Origin: Stercorarius parasiticus | Taxonomy: Eukaryota; Chordata; Aves; Charadriiformes; Stercorariidae | Length of the DNA: 64,000 bases | Assembly: GCA_013396915.1 (NCBI GenBank) | Contig: VWZL01002043.1 | Location: forward strand, 623,813 to 687,812 | Direction: 5' to 3' | In this document: piece after piece, positions 14,020-27,400 of the stretch | Layout: every line of letters begins with the position of its first letter | Numbering within the stretch: the stretch's first letter is position 1 | Translations under genes and position numbers: made by a program | Notes under the pieces: model-generated | Told to the model about the DNA's origin: nothing | Database searches by the model: none | What the model saw: only the letters and a program-made list of their open reading frames with translations

Positions 14020-15605
14020 ACATTTGCTTGGCACCATGCTAACTTAATAAAGAATGAACTTGCTCAAGGATTTTTTCCATAGAAATAGGACAACAAGACG
14101 TTCTGGTACCACTCCCAGAGCATGACTCACAAAGAGAAAGCAGCAGAAAAAAAGAGTGCTTTTTTTCCTTTCACAAAACCACTCACTTCCTTTCAAGGTT
14201 ATGCACTTGTTTTTATTTCTAAATGTGCTGTTTGATCCTCTTCCTATTAATGTTTGAAAAAAATAGTCTTAAAGGTAGATGACAGCAATATTTATGGAGC
14301 GGGTTGTCATCCCCCTCCATTTTTGCTGAAAGATGCTTGCTACATTCCTTCAGTGTTTGGTCACTTCAGTACACCATGAAATCCTGACATGACTGCAAGT
14401 TCTCTTGACTCCTTACTAAATGGGTTCGTTCTAGCAAAACAGACCAAACGTTACCAATAAATTCTCTCAACATTCATTCATTAGCTTTAAGACGTATTGT
14501 GATGGGCGAGACTTCTCTTGATGGTTAAGGTACTTTTCACTCAAACTAAACCCAAAGGCTAGCTTCTCACTTCCCCACCCGCCTCCCCGACAGTCATGTT
14601 TTATCAGTCAGCTTCTAAACAATATACTCAAATAATATGCTCAGATTGCCCTCCACTTAAAAACGCTGATCGATATTTTTGTCCTACTTGTTACAGAATG
14701 ATTGGGTTGCAAAGTCCTAAACTCACGTTTAGTTGCAATTATTTGGTATAAATTAGGTCATTGTTCCACATTCTTGTTGACGTTGTGTTTCCCATCTGCT
14801 GTAGTTCATTATGACCGTGTTGCTTATACTGTCTATATACACGGCAATCAAACAACTTCTCAAACATTTCAAGTAGTTCTTTGAGCTCCAGTAGCACAAA
14901 AACTTTAATGTATCTGGAACTATTAAGCAAATACCTGTTGTTCTGAAAGCAAGAAAGTGAACTAGTACCTGACCTAGAATAGAGGCTTAATTTTTAGTTT
15001 CAATTGATTCCGTTTTGGTCATGTCACTGTGTTTTGCTAGCAAAAGAGTTTCTTTTAACACTTCACCTCTCAGGGAAAGAGGCTGAAGTGATACGAATGA
15101 CTGGTGGTGCTGAGGGACTTCTTCAACAGTAAAATCTGGTAAGTAAACCTAATACATTTCTGGTAAACAAATGTTAACGGGGCTTTGGGAAATGTGCACG
15201 TTTTGGGTTGATGGCTCATTGCTATTTCTTTGCCAGAACAAAAGTATTAAAAAGCTATTTAAAAGAAATAGTTAAGACAAAAAATGGAGAAAGGAAGGTA
15301 TATTGTGGAAACATGAAATATATGTCAATGCAAATTATCAGGATTTATTAATACGCCTAATATTTTGCTTTAGATAAGAAAGAAAGAAAAACAGGAAAGA
15401 AAGTGTTACACACTTTCATGTTACCACCATGAGCACGTCTCTGTGACTACTGTTGATTCTATTCATACGTAGAGAGCTGAGTGGGAGTCGGAGCTGACGA
15501 GTAGTGAGGACTATAGCTAAAGGCTATACACTCTAGATAATTCGAGTATCTGTGGTGTCAGGGTTGGTTTCTGTGTTGGGTTTTCATTTTAAAGGTACTT
15601 CCAGC

Positions 15606-15627
15606 TTTTTTCTTTTTTTTTTTTTTC
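15606..15627. repeat. Poly-T tract
   Basis: T run broken by a single C. It is a low-complexity tract with no recognised repeat attached. Confidence 0.75.
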
Positions 15628-18600
15628 ATCTCGTCTCAAAGGCAGCAAAACCAGCTAACCAAATCACTTGACTAGAAAGTTGTATTGAATTCTCCTCATC
15701 TCTACTCCTGCTTGCCTCTTTGGTTTTTGATTATTCAGTGTTTCCCCTGATGCATGCCTGCAGGAGACTTCATTTCTCTGGACTGACTTCTGAGGCCTCT
15801 GAAATCCAGAGTCACTGGTAAAACTGATCAAAAGCTAAAATTCCCATCCCATAAGAAATATTAAATTCTGTAGGCTTTTTACAGGATTGTAAACTGTTTC
15901 AGGGTTGGAAAGTTTGTGCATCTTTTACTTTACATCTGATATTTTATGCAATCAGCTCATCTGGCAACTCGGAGCCCCAGACAAATGATTATTGATTTGT
16001 TCAGGTCATTTATTGTGCAAAGATGTGGGAGAGGTATCTAGTTAAAGATGACGATACACAGGGTGAACAAGTTCTGAAACCTCTCCTTACCCTCTTGCCC
16101 CTAATCTACAAGCAAAAGATTCTGGTCAATGGCCAGACTTGGAAAGTAGCTCTACGCAGGGTTCACAACAATGGTATTTTAGTTTGATTTATCCTGGTTT
16201 GCTAATAAAGGCAGTCTTTGCAACAGCGAGGTTTTATAGTGGATATATGTGGGTGCACCACAACCTTCCACCTTCTGCATACTCACGTAGACTTACATCT
16301 CATTACTGTCTAGCTATTAATTGTATGTGTCTGTGAACAATGATGGCTTCAAGTACTAAGCTGTCAATATGACTTCCCCAGATGAACATCTGAGTAGGCG
16401 TAAATGTCATGATAAGCATGCTGCCTTCATGTATCACAGAAAGTTGTGATCTCCTTTTTGTGGATTCTTACATAACTATACTTCTGGCTGATAAAATAAA
16501 ATAAATACTTACTTTTTTTTCAGTCAGCTGTGTTAAACCTATACATATACATTGGTGAAAATTCCACTTACTAATAGTGATATTTTTCCTTCAAAATACC
16601 TGTCAAATCTGGCGGATACTTTTTCACGTGTTGTTAGTTAGGTGAACTTGAATGCTTTAGAGCACTTAGATCTGTGAGGTTAAATATACCAATATCGATT
16701 CAAGTCACCAACACCAGCTGGCCCTTGGAAACTGTGGAGAAAGAAATGAATTGGGTACTTCCTTTCGCTTAACAAAATGTAAGAATAATCTTTAGAAGTT
16801 AACAGCACTACATACCATTGGAAAAAATGTATCTGAGGGGTTGGAGACAGGCAGACTCATCCACAGGTTTTGCACGTTATAATAAATTTTAAAAGTACTA
16901 TTTATATTAATTTTGGATTTTTTTTTTTCTGTTTCTTTTCCAAATGGAAATAGTGTCAGTCCCATAATAAATAGCAGGGAAACATGGGAATAATAAAAAA
17001 ACATGACATGAAATGATACTTTAGACAAAAACCGGAAACTAAAGAGGCATGAAAAGTAGGGCAATGCAGTCTCCGCATTTAATATAGGTATTGTTAATGC
17101 AGAATCTCACAGAAAAAACATGTCCTTGCAAAAAAAAAAAAGCAAGATCGTTAAACTTTTGTAGAAGTTTTATCCTTATAAGCACTTGTTATTATTATTT
17201 ACAGTACAGCAGCTAAAAAGATTTTAGAGGTTTCTGGGCATTATTCTCTGGACTGTTGCGGTTCCAGGCCACTGGTGTTGCTGTTAGTGGTGCTTCTTCC
17301 CAGGAGTCACAGTCTGACCAATATGATGAAATGCAGAATACTGATAATCAGAAAACCTCCAGAATTTAAATGCAACAAAGGTTTGGAGCAGTTCATATGT
17401 GAACTTATAGGCTGCCAGTGCTCATTGTATTTAACATTTACTGCTACTCCAAGCAGACTTTTTTTTTAAAAAGATCTTTGTTGTAGTTTTGTGTCTTTTT
17501 GTGTCAGGGTCAGGAGCAGATGCTTGAACTTTCTAATCTCTTCTTGTCAGATCAGCACATGGAAAAATGAAACAAAGCTGCCTGCTACTTTTAAGCCTTT
17601 CAGAGACCTTCTTTTTCAGGGGCTGTTGGAGAACATGAGCGTGAAAATGTTCAAACCAAATGTTTGCCAGACATCTCTCGGTGTTCATGTAATCCTCAGT
17701 GCTCAAAGGCTTTGAGAAAAAGCGTGACGAGGAAAGGATTTATTTCTTACTCCTCTTTATACTTGTCCATTAATGCCATAATTGAATAAAACAGAAAATA
17801 CTCCTTTGCTTCATTTTAACTATTCTAAATCAAAGTTTCTAAACTTTTTTTTCTTAGTTTACCACTGTGAAGAGCAAAGTTGCATGCAGGAAGCTATGCT
17901 CAGGAGTGACTGACTTTTGTCTTAGATTTTAATTAAATCTCAGGTAAAATGGAGGAATGAAAGGTGGACTTTGAGAAAGTAATTAGGGTGTTTAAGTGCC
18001 CAGCCTTTAACTTTTGATGGAAACTAAACAGAGGGCTTTATGGCACTTTTGATAGTCTTGCCTCAATCTGTGATAATGATAAATTCCACCATTACAAGAT
18101 TCTGCTCAGATAATGGACGTAGCACTAATTATTTCACTGGAGTATCAATGTATCACAAGAAACAAACTCTACTCTTTGTCTTCTGAGCTTTTCTCTTCTT
18201 CTTAGATCCATTTACATGTAGCTGAGTTTCTGCAGCTCTTTCATCATATCCCATAGCTTAAAACTCCTCCTGGTTCTCATACAGCATTTTTTCTAGAGCT
18301 TTATTCCATGTTTCCTCCCCATACCAGTGTGGAAAGCTTAATATTCTGGCAGTTTAAGTAGAGCCTCAGACCATATATCTAGAAATTCTTGGACTTCTGT
18401 TGTCATTGGCTTTTCTTCCTTTCTCTTTCTCTTCTTTGAGGAGTTGTTTTCTTTTTACATATTTCTGTGTGTCTGTTTTAACCCTCAGTCTAAAAAAAAT
18501 ATGCTGCAGCTTTTTGGACATATCACCAAAAAAATAAAAAAAGTGTAAGTGCCAAGTTCTTAGTTTTAAAATAAGACCAGCAAGAGACTATGAAATGATT

Positions 18601-20260
18601 CATCACTTCCTGGCAAGTGTAATTATCACTGCAATCACCATTCATTATCTGTTTGCACCCTTTAAAGATGTGCTAAATATTACTGTAAGTTCAGAAAGTT
18701 ATCATTTCAACTGAATCAACTGAAAAAAATGAAAGCGGCACAGGTGTGTGCTTTAAACAGGAAACAGAACTGATCTCCAGGCCTCTCAGAGCTGTCTGCC
18801 TTAGAATGACCTGCAAGAGATGTGTGACATCTGTGTAAAAATGGTATATGCTGAGGTTAGAAAGACAAATACAAAAGAAAGTATTTCAGACGGTTTAGCC
18901 ATTGTGTTTGTCATCGTTGGAAGCTGACCGCTGAAATGTGAAACCAATTCCATCTCTTAGCTGGGCGTTTATTCACTGTCTAAACTGGGACACTGGAGAT
19001 CCAGTAATTATGTTTAGTATTCAGTTTGTGTATTTATATATCTCTTTCAAGCAAACCACTTGTAGCTTCACTCCTATAGATGCTACCTGGCAATTATCTA
19101 TAAGCAAACAAGGAATCTTATTTTGAGAAGGCATAGTTGTAATTTCTCAGTATTTTGAACCTTATAAAAATGACTCAAAGCGTAACTGATTCTGCCTATA
19201 AGTAAACTGCTGCAGGATGCAGGTTCATTCTCACCAGTCATTGCAGAAAGTTTAAAACAAAATTCAGACTTGGTAACATATCAATGTACTCATCTGTTGG
19301 ATAACTTACATTGTGAGATCTTTGGGGTAGTAATCAGCTTTCTGTTCTGTTTGTATAGCAACTGGTACAACGATGTCTTTATTTACCACTGGGAATTTTG
19401 GGTGCTCTCACGGCAAACAAACATTTAAAATACATTGTTTAAAAATCTTACGGTGCATAAAAATTTTTCCAAGTTGTTATGGATGACTGCTGTGTTGGAG
19501 AAGAATCTTTACCTAACAAGTAAATGCTTGTATTTAGTATTTCAGCATTTATTTTTGCATATCGTCTGAGCTCTGTCCATACCCAGGGATGTTAAACGCA
19601 AAGAACTGCCTTTATTTCCCTTATCTGGTGGCATTGAAGTCTAGCTGAAGATCTCTCCTGTGACCTTATATTGTTGTGCATTAGAATCAAAGCCTTCTAA
19701 AACGTGTCTCATGCTGGAGTACTACAAAAATGGAGGAATCAAATGGTGTGTAACAGAAGAAGTTTTAAGAGTGGCAGGAGGGGAAGAGGGAATGACTTAA
19801 ATGGAAGTAGTAGGGGAGGGAGAAGACCTAGAACTCTTCAGAACTGACGTGTGTGGGAATGGCCCTAACCCACATTATCCTCTTAAATTCTTTCAGTCAC
19901 TATGCCCAGCTGCTGATTAATTATGATAGGACAGAACAGCATTGCAAAGTAGGTTTCAGCTTTATAATGAGTGAATACATTGTCTGTCTAAGAGAACTAT
20001 GTCCAAGTATAGACATTTTGGTACTTTTACATCAGGAAAATAAGTAAATTGATATTTTGCGCATTGTGGTATTCAGTTAGGATCTTATATGAGTTTGCCT
20101 TTTTAAATTTTATAGTATGAAAAAGTGCTAGAGATTAAAGTTGATTTCATTTCATTCTCCATTGGAGTAATTAGATAGCTGGGAAGGGCGCTGAACACCT
20201 CCTGTGTTTCTACATGTTTTTTAGAGTCCAGAATATTTATGTCTTTGACCTCTTCTCTAG

Positions 20261-20475
20261 GCAACTTGTATGCGGCTGACTTGTGGAATTTCAGTACTAC
20301 TCCTACTTACCCCTACCTCAAGTCAAAGATGTTAGTGAAGAGTACTTTAAGAAGCTGAAACAGGATAACCCTCCTTGGTTTTGTGTCTTCAAGTTAAGGG
20401 GAGTTATTGACAGACGCTGTTCTTGCACTATAGCGTTGTTTAACTTGAAGGATTGCATTGTGCTGATGGGAGAGG
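20261..20475 (+). other. Exon-like segment with consensus acceptor and donor
   Basis: The segment is preceded by a pyrimidine-rich acceptor (tcttctctag) and followed by GTAAGT. One frame is open from 20,280 through the donor to a TAG at 20,481, giving a 66-residue product with no similarity I recognise; an in-frame TGA at 20,277 blocks that frame at the exon start. If real, it would more likely be a non-coding or 5'UTR exon (lncRNA or distal PDE1A leader) than a coding one. Splice-like pairs of this quality also occur by chance. Confidence 0.2.
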
Positions 20476-21279
20476 GTAAGTAGGTTTGTTAAACTCCAGA
20501 CTTCACTAAAGATACTTTTTTAGTTAAAACCAAGATTGTGATTATGCAACAAATTACATGTAACTCTGTGATTTAGTGAGTGAGCCTCGTCAAGAGCAGT
20601 GGCCACTTTCTATAAGGTTCTTCAGTATTTCTCACTGTGATTTGAAGTTTTATTTGCATTACTGACTGAGCAAAAGTCTGATATCATAGACAGGGTTTGT
20701 CAGCAAGCTGGCAGAACATACGTTTTCCTTTCCTGGCACAAATCACATTAAGAAATTTATCAGGGAATATTATGCAGACTCAAAATCTGTCAAAAATATG
20801 AATGACGGTGTGACAGAAACCACCTGCATAGCTCATGATGTTCTTGGATCAAAGTAGCAGCAGGAAATTGCTGCAGCATTCCAAATAGTAAGTGTGGTTT
20901 TGGAACAAAGCAGAAACCTTGAGAACAAGTTGATATTTGCCTTTTGTCACTTTAAAGCAGTTCCTTAAAGCTTAAACCAAAGGACATACTGAATTTGTGG
21001 CAAGTGCTAGTAAGAAATAGTGAGTTACATATCCACAAAGTGACAAGATCTGTATGAGACTAAGGCACCTGGTACATAAGAGGAGTGAAAAAGACATTGT
21101 TAGATATTACTGCACAGGAAAGGGGTTTGAAAACCATTGCTACAAAGTCCCTGAAATGAAAATTTGCTTCATACAGGAAAAGAAACAAAGGAAGAAAGAA
21201 TACCTAGTTCCTACAAAAAATTTTAGTCCATGAAAATCAAAGCAACTTTTGAAGGGAAGAAATTTCATCAGCTCCCAGC

Positions 21280-21400
21280 TCCTTGAAACTTAGGCAGTCT
21301 GAGTTGAAAGTGACCTGTCCAAGATCAGTGAATGGACTAATCAAAAGCTCAGAGCTTTTAGTTCCCAGCCCAGAGTGTTATCTATCAGTCCACACTGTTT
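21280..21400 (+). repeat. MIR-like core-SINE relic
   Basis: The segment follows the MIR layout: a GAAACT-type start, then GTGACCTGTCCAAGATCA (MIR: gtgacttgcccaaggtca), then CCCAGCCCAGAGTG...CCACACTG, matching the 3' part of tetrapod MIR copies (cccagcccagtgctctatccactagaccacactg). It is diverged and carries small indels, as expected for an ancient amniote insertion. It has no coding capacity. Confidence 0.7.
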
Positions 21401-24400
21401 ACATTTGTACGAGAAGGAAAAATAACAAGGTTATTTTTGCCATTAATCTGTTCTAAATGCCACTCACTTCACTTAACAAAGGACATTCTGTGAAGCGATC
21501 AGCTTCCACCATCAATATGGCATTAACTATATGAGGCTTCGTGCAATATTAGCAATAGCAAGCTAAATCTCTGTAAGGTAGAATCGAAGCTGTCTCCTGT
21601 GCATTCACATGTCACTTAAACATCCTAATTTTAGATTAATCTAAGAAAAATTGTGAGGGTAACGTACTTACCACTCATGATATGTGTAGTTTCCAAGGTG
21701 GTTTCATAAAGTTGGTGAAATTGTTTTTTATCCAATTTATATTTTACTTGTCAACATCACTTTAGGCAGAGTCTGAGGAAGGGTTATCGCTTACAACAGT
21801 TAGCAGTAGAAGGATATTTTCCTGCAAATTTGAAGGTATGCTTTTGATACTAGTTGGCTGAAATTAGAGTGTGAGTTTGATCTGTTTGCTGTGTGGTGGC
21901 TTTGCCTTTTAGACTTAGTTTTTCCTCTGCCATTGTCACTGTGAATGAATACAGTGACTTGCTTCGTCACCTCTTTTGTTCTATGGTTCCTTGAGAAACA
22001 TATCCATATAATTGCTTTTAGGCCTCAGAGGAACTTTCTAAGAATCATACACTGGCTGGAAACTGTATTTGGCAAAGAGTTATCAAAGGTTTGTTTTCAG
22101 AATAGAAAGTTATATCCACTGGCTCTGAAGTGGTCTGACACAGGTACATTTTTGTTCTGTAGTTTGGAGTATTATTAACTTGCAGCAAGAGCTGCAAATA
22201 CAGTGAGAGCAAAATTAGAATTCAAAATGATAGTTATGGTCCAAAAAAACAGTGCGATTGCCAGACTTTTGCCACATTTAGGCAACAGTAATCAGCTGTA
22301 TAAACACAGGATGGGGAAAAACTAGCTACATTGCAATAACACAGAAAAGGATCCAGGGAGTAATCACAAACTTGAACAAAATTCAACAGTGTCCTGCTGT
22401 TACGAAACAGGTAAAACATCATGGTAGGAGATATAATCTCTGGTAGTACCTGGGAACACTGTCACAGTGATCTAACTTCTGCAGTTCACGCATCTCTTTC
22501 CAAACACTGGTCATTGTCTTGGCTTGTATTGTTACTGTTGGTTGCAAAATACTACTTACGTATCTGATTTTGAGCTCTGCCTGCCCGTCACAGTGTTATT
22601 CTTGAGAGGTTTTGTATTCTTTTTAATGTTCACAATATCAACCTGAAGTGCGAAATGTGCTTTATTTGCAAATCTAAGTGGTCAAGAGTAAATACAATCT
22701 TTCAGTAGTATCGTTCTGAGATATTTGTCACAGATCACCATCATAATTTGTTTGGTTTTGGTTTTGTTTTCAGGCATTCGGACTGCATGTTTGTGTTAAT
22801 GGAGGATCAGGGCTCCCACTTCTCACTCTTTTCAATGATATGTGTTTGCAGTTTTAAAATTTTTGGTTTTAGTTGGAACGCAGTTTTCTTTGGCGTCTGC
22901 AATACAGTTTCATAGTTAGTCTCCTTGCCTGATCTAACAGGAAAATACTGCGATGGGAAGTGCATCAGAATCAGTTATTCTAAGAACCAAACCTACTTTC
23001 TGGCTAATTTTCTCACTGCTGGCAGCCATTGCTGGAAGAGACCAATAAAGCATTATTTAAATCTGCAATTATTCCTTGTGTTTCCAAAAAGCGTCAGCTC
23101 TCTGGGAGCTTTTAATGGCTCCCTTCTTGCAGTCGTGTTTCTTGCTTTTGATACCCTCAGCCACTTGCAAGTCCAACTCATCATTATCCCCGATCATTAT
23201 CCCCCTGTGGCTTTGTAACATGAGCTTCTGCGCAGCACAGTCACTGTTTGAACTCGCCCTGAACTCCTCTGTGAAGATACGGTTCCCCAAACCAGAGAAA
23301 TCCGAATCACAAAACCGGTGATTTACACAGGAATAGGAGACACAGATGTTATCAGAAATAGAAGCCAACTTGTTTTTATATAGACACATTCCTGGCATTT
23401 CCATGGTCTTCCCTTGTGTTTCATTTCTAAAAATAATCACACCAAAACAGCCTTAGCAGAGCTGACCTGAGTAGCCCATAACATTTTCCTTAGGCTCTTT
23501 GCTTTTGTGAAATATTTTCTTGATTGTGGTTTTTGAGTTGGTCCTTATAGTATCACTAAAAGAATAATTTCCTAAGGATCAAAGGGTATAATTCATATAA
23601 CTAATCTGGATAAAGGGATATTTAAATAGTGTTGTATGGATCCAAGTGAGAAAAATTCTTAGTTGTAATTGACATTTTACTGACAGAAGTCATGTGGGCA
23701 CAGATGCTTGCTTGTATAGAGTCAGGGTGAAAACCAGGTTCATAAATGTCTCAAACGTTCTGTAAGATAGGCCGTTAAATGAACAATTATATTTTAGCAC
23801 CTGTCATGTAGTCATGAATTATAACATGCTCATTTCATTTTACATGCTATTTAAATGCTCACCATTGTTAAATACTTTCTTGATTATATGTGTCTGTAGA
23901 GTGAAGTCAGTCATCGTACCAAACCAGAATCATTCTGTGTCATTGAATTTAAAGTCTTTAACTTACTATAGTGGGTTGCAATAAATATTGTGGGTTACTT
24001 CAAATAAAACTGAAGGATAGGAGCAGCTGTTAACCTGAGCCTTAGCTGAACACGACAATTTCAAGCAATGTGCCTCAAGAAACTGAACAGCAGTATCGCA
24101 GAAAAGGGTGCAAGCTCAGTCTGCATAGTTTGCAGTGAGCCGCAGGGCCTCGGCAGGTGAGCATCAGCTACAAAAAGGTTGATTTGACCCATGCCTGGTT
24201 ATCTCAGTCAAAGGCTTGGAGGACGTACCATGCTAAGTGCCCTGCTCAGGGCTGAGTGGGGGTACTAGAGGCTGTTCTCTTTAGCATTCCTGTTTCTGAG
24301 CTATACTAGCACTGCGAACAGGCTATCTGGAGGAATTTTGAGCATGTTCATGGCTCGTATTGCTCTTATGTAAAAGTGTGTAATTCCTCCCTTGAAAAAT

Positions 24401-27400
24401 GGAAGTGAGCTTCACTAATGTTTCTGGAAGCATGTCTGACAGGTGTTACTCAAGTTCAGGGCCCTTGTGGGGGAAGAAGGTTAAAATTCAGTGGAGAGTG
24501 TGTTTTGCCATAAGTTTACTTCAAGATCCTCTAAAACCTGTTTCTTTAAAGGGATATTAATAGTTCCTAAGGCTATCTGAAATTGCATTTTTTATTTTCC
24601 ACTGCAGATGTCCTGATTAGCTATCCTAACTGGATAAGTCTTTTCATTGGGAGTATGATTTACCACATACAGCGTATTTAATGAATATTGCTCCATCTGC
24701 TCTTTGAGGACCACACTGACAGTGACTTTAATCATGCAATGAATGCTATTGACATCAGTGGGACTGATGTTATAACAGCTCCTCTCTGATGGGAATGAGA
24801 GGCTCTCTGTTTTTCAAAATGTCCAAGATGAGACTACTACAACTCATGGTGGGAAATACTGAATTCATAGAATTTTGCTTAACTGTGCAAATTAATTGTA
24901 ATGAATTGGTGTTGTTAAGTGTGTTCAGCTGTGTCTATGTCGGCTGGTTGGCACTAGTTACATGACCATGTACGTCATATTTCTTTTTTCTTATGCATGA
25001 CTTCAATTCTTGTACCCAGCGGTCTGGTCTGACTATTCAAAAGCATAGAGGAGTAGACAAAATAAAAGTCTTACAGTAGCAGAACCACTAAATGCTTGAC
25101 ATTCCCCATGGCACACCTACTGGGCTTCAGCAAAAACATCGGCTTGTGATACACGTGGTGGTATCTGTTACACGTTGTTTGACTGGATTGGATATTGTTA
25201 TCTTGGACACGTCCATTCCAGTGCTAGCTTGTCTTGTCAGGATAGTAGTAGAGTAGCATTAATGAATGTACAGATCTTCCTCCTTAATTATAAATTCTGC
25301 AACAAGATAATTAAAAATCGGCTGCCTTGCCATTTATATCATTAATTTCAAATTAGCCTTATTATGCTTTACCGCTTGACAATAATCTGTGTAACAAAAG
25401 AGACTTACTGTGCTCATGGCAGTGGTTGAGAATATGTATTTTATATTAAAGGGAGAAATATTAAACATTAGCGGAGAGCTGCTTTTGTTACTCATAAAAA
25501 TGAGGTTAGAAATGAATTTCTAATGTCAAATATTTGATAGGTAGGAGCAAGAAACCGAATACTGGTGTGAAATATACTTGTCAAAGAAGAAATTGATGTC
25601 AAAATCCCCGCTGTATTGCACAATGCAATGGCAACGTTTGCTTTTGTCATGAGAATTTGTAAAAAATAGATGATGAAAGTGCGCAATATTGCCATGTGCT
25701 GACTAAGGGGAACCACGAAGCTCCTGGGACTCAACAGAAGAATCTTACATCTTTGCATTAATGATTCTCATCTGAATTGTGTTTCGGTGGTTTAATTCAA
25801 ATTGCTGGTTCTGATTCTAGTCAGATGGTACCCACATAACATAGTCCAGAATCATAACAAATAACAATAAGTTGGCATGTTTTTTGACAGGTTCCAGAGA
25901 AAAAGGTGAGATGGAATGACTGTGGAGGATGAGCATGAGTGGAACTGAGTGGTAAAATCCTAATAAGAGCTACGATATTGACACCTTTTGGGAGGAGGGA
26001 AAATGCACCCAGTCTTCAGTACAAATAACATGAAATATTATACAGTGATCTACATCTTACTAAAATTATTTTTCAGCTGATGACAAGATGTTTTTAGATA
26101 CTGAAAACCTTTTTCGTACTGAATATTGTTTTAATTCAGTAGTGATTCATAAGAAGTTTAATAGTTCCATGAAAGACATCAGTACACAGGTTTTGTTAAA
26201 AATTCTGTTCTTTGTTGGTTTTAGTTCCATTTTAAGACTTCAGTATGAAAAATACCAATTCATTCTTAGGTCCAGGTACACCTACAGATCGTAGGTAAAG
26301 AATTTAACAAGGTCTTAGTGTGTGCTTTGTCTTTTTAGTGGATAAGCAAAATGGTGCATTCTCTGAGCTGGGAGCATAGCCCATTACATATATGCTAAAT
26401 TCATATGTAAAATAATTGCATGAGTAATAAAGCCAATTATATTGTACCCACATTTAAACATCTCAGAGAATTTAACTAGCAGAATTAGTCTGCCTCAGCC
26501 TTGAGTTCAGGCAGATTATGGTATAAAATGAATGCATATTCAAGTTGTTTTGCAGTTTGTGGTTCTGGTACAGTTTTGAAATAATTTTTCATAAAGGATA
26601 TTTTAAATGTATGAATGAAGAAAGATGTATTTCCATGAAGAAGGGGAAGAGAAAATAATCTAGGCAGAGACATTGCAGGAAACCATGACTCATTGCTTGT
26701 TTATAAACTGTAACGTTTGGTGTGTTTCACATTCTCTAGTCAGGTCCTTTTTATTTTATATTGCTGGCAAACTTTTGACCCTCGATAAAAAGTGTAAGCA
26801 CTGACCTACTTTTGATCACCGTTTTTATTTAGAAAAATCATTGACTAAATAAGTGATATTCTGACAGGCTCACTGTAAATTAACAGAGTGTCAAAGTTTA
26901 TCCAAAGAAGTAACAGGTCCTAACACGCACACTCTAATGAACCCTGTTTCAGGATCGTTACCAGTGATTTCAGTAGAAATATGCTGTATTTCCCACACTG
27001 ATGTGATTGTACTCACTTTCTCTAGCAAGAGGCTGAAGGATTCTTTGTTGGTTTTGCACGCATACTTTTTAAATCAAATGAGCTGATGCATTTGAAATAT
27101 GTTTCAGAGTTCTCTCATATCTGGACTAGAATTAGCGGGAGAGCATTGCTTTACATAGTTTAGTCATACTAAGAATTAACTTTGCTGGGGGGAGAGAGAG
27201 AAATATTTGATATACAAAAAGTCTGCATTTTTCCTTGGCTTGTTTTTCCTCTCTGGAAATGCTATTGACAAAAACTGGTAAATTTTGTTTTGGGTCTCCT
27301 TAAAGTTTTGCTAGAATAGATAAACTTCCCACTACTCTTCTGTCATGAGTGCACATAAACTTGGCACACTTGGAAGGGTGTCATCTCAGTAAATAGAGAC

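Larger units (their letters stand above)
1..20260. other. AT-rich non-coding 5' flank, no gene recognised
   Basis: This stretch carries only short, compositionally random reading frames and no recognisable protein domain, tRNA or rRNA. It holds homopolymer and pyrimidine tracts, a 13-bp-arm palindrome near 14.0 kb and two isolated coding-like segments (2.96-3.19 kb and 6.84-6.94 kb), which are listed under findings. I saw no CR1 insertion here. If the PDE1A assignment downstream is right, this is the distal upstream region of that gene, or an intron of a longer PDE1A transcript starting left of the window. Confidence 0.6.

Noticed and set aside
22900..23340. Possible solo LTR suggested by 'ccaataaagcattatttaa'
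   Set aside because: No TG...CA ends, TATA box or target duplication could be defined. An AATAAA alone is not evidence.
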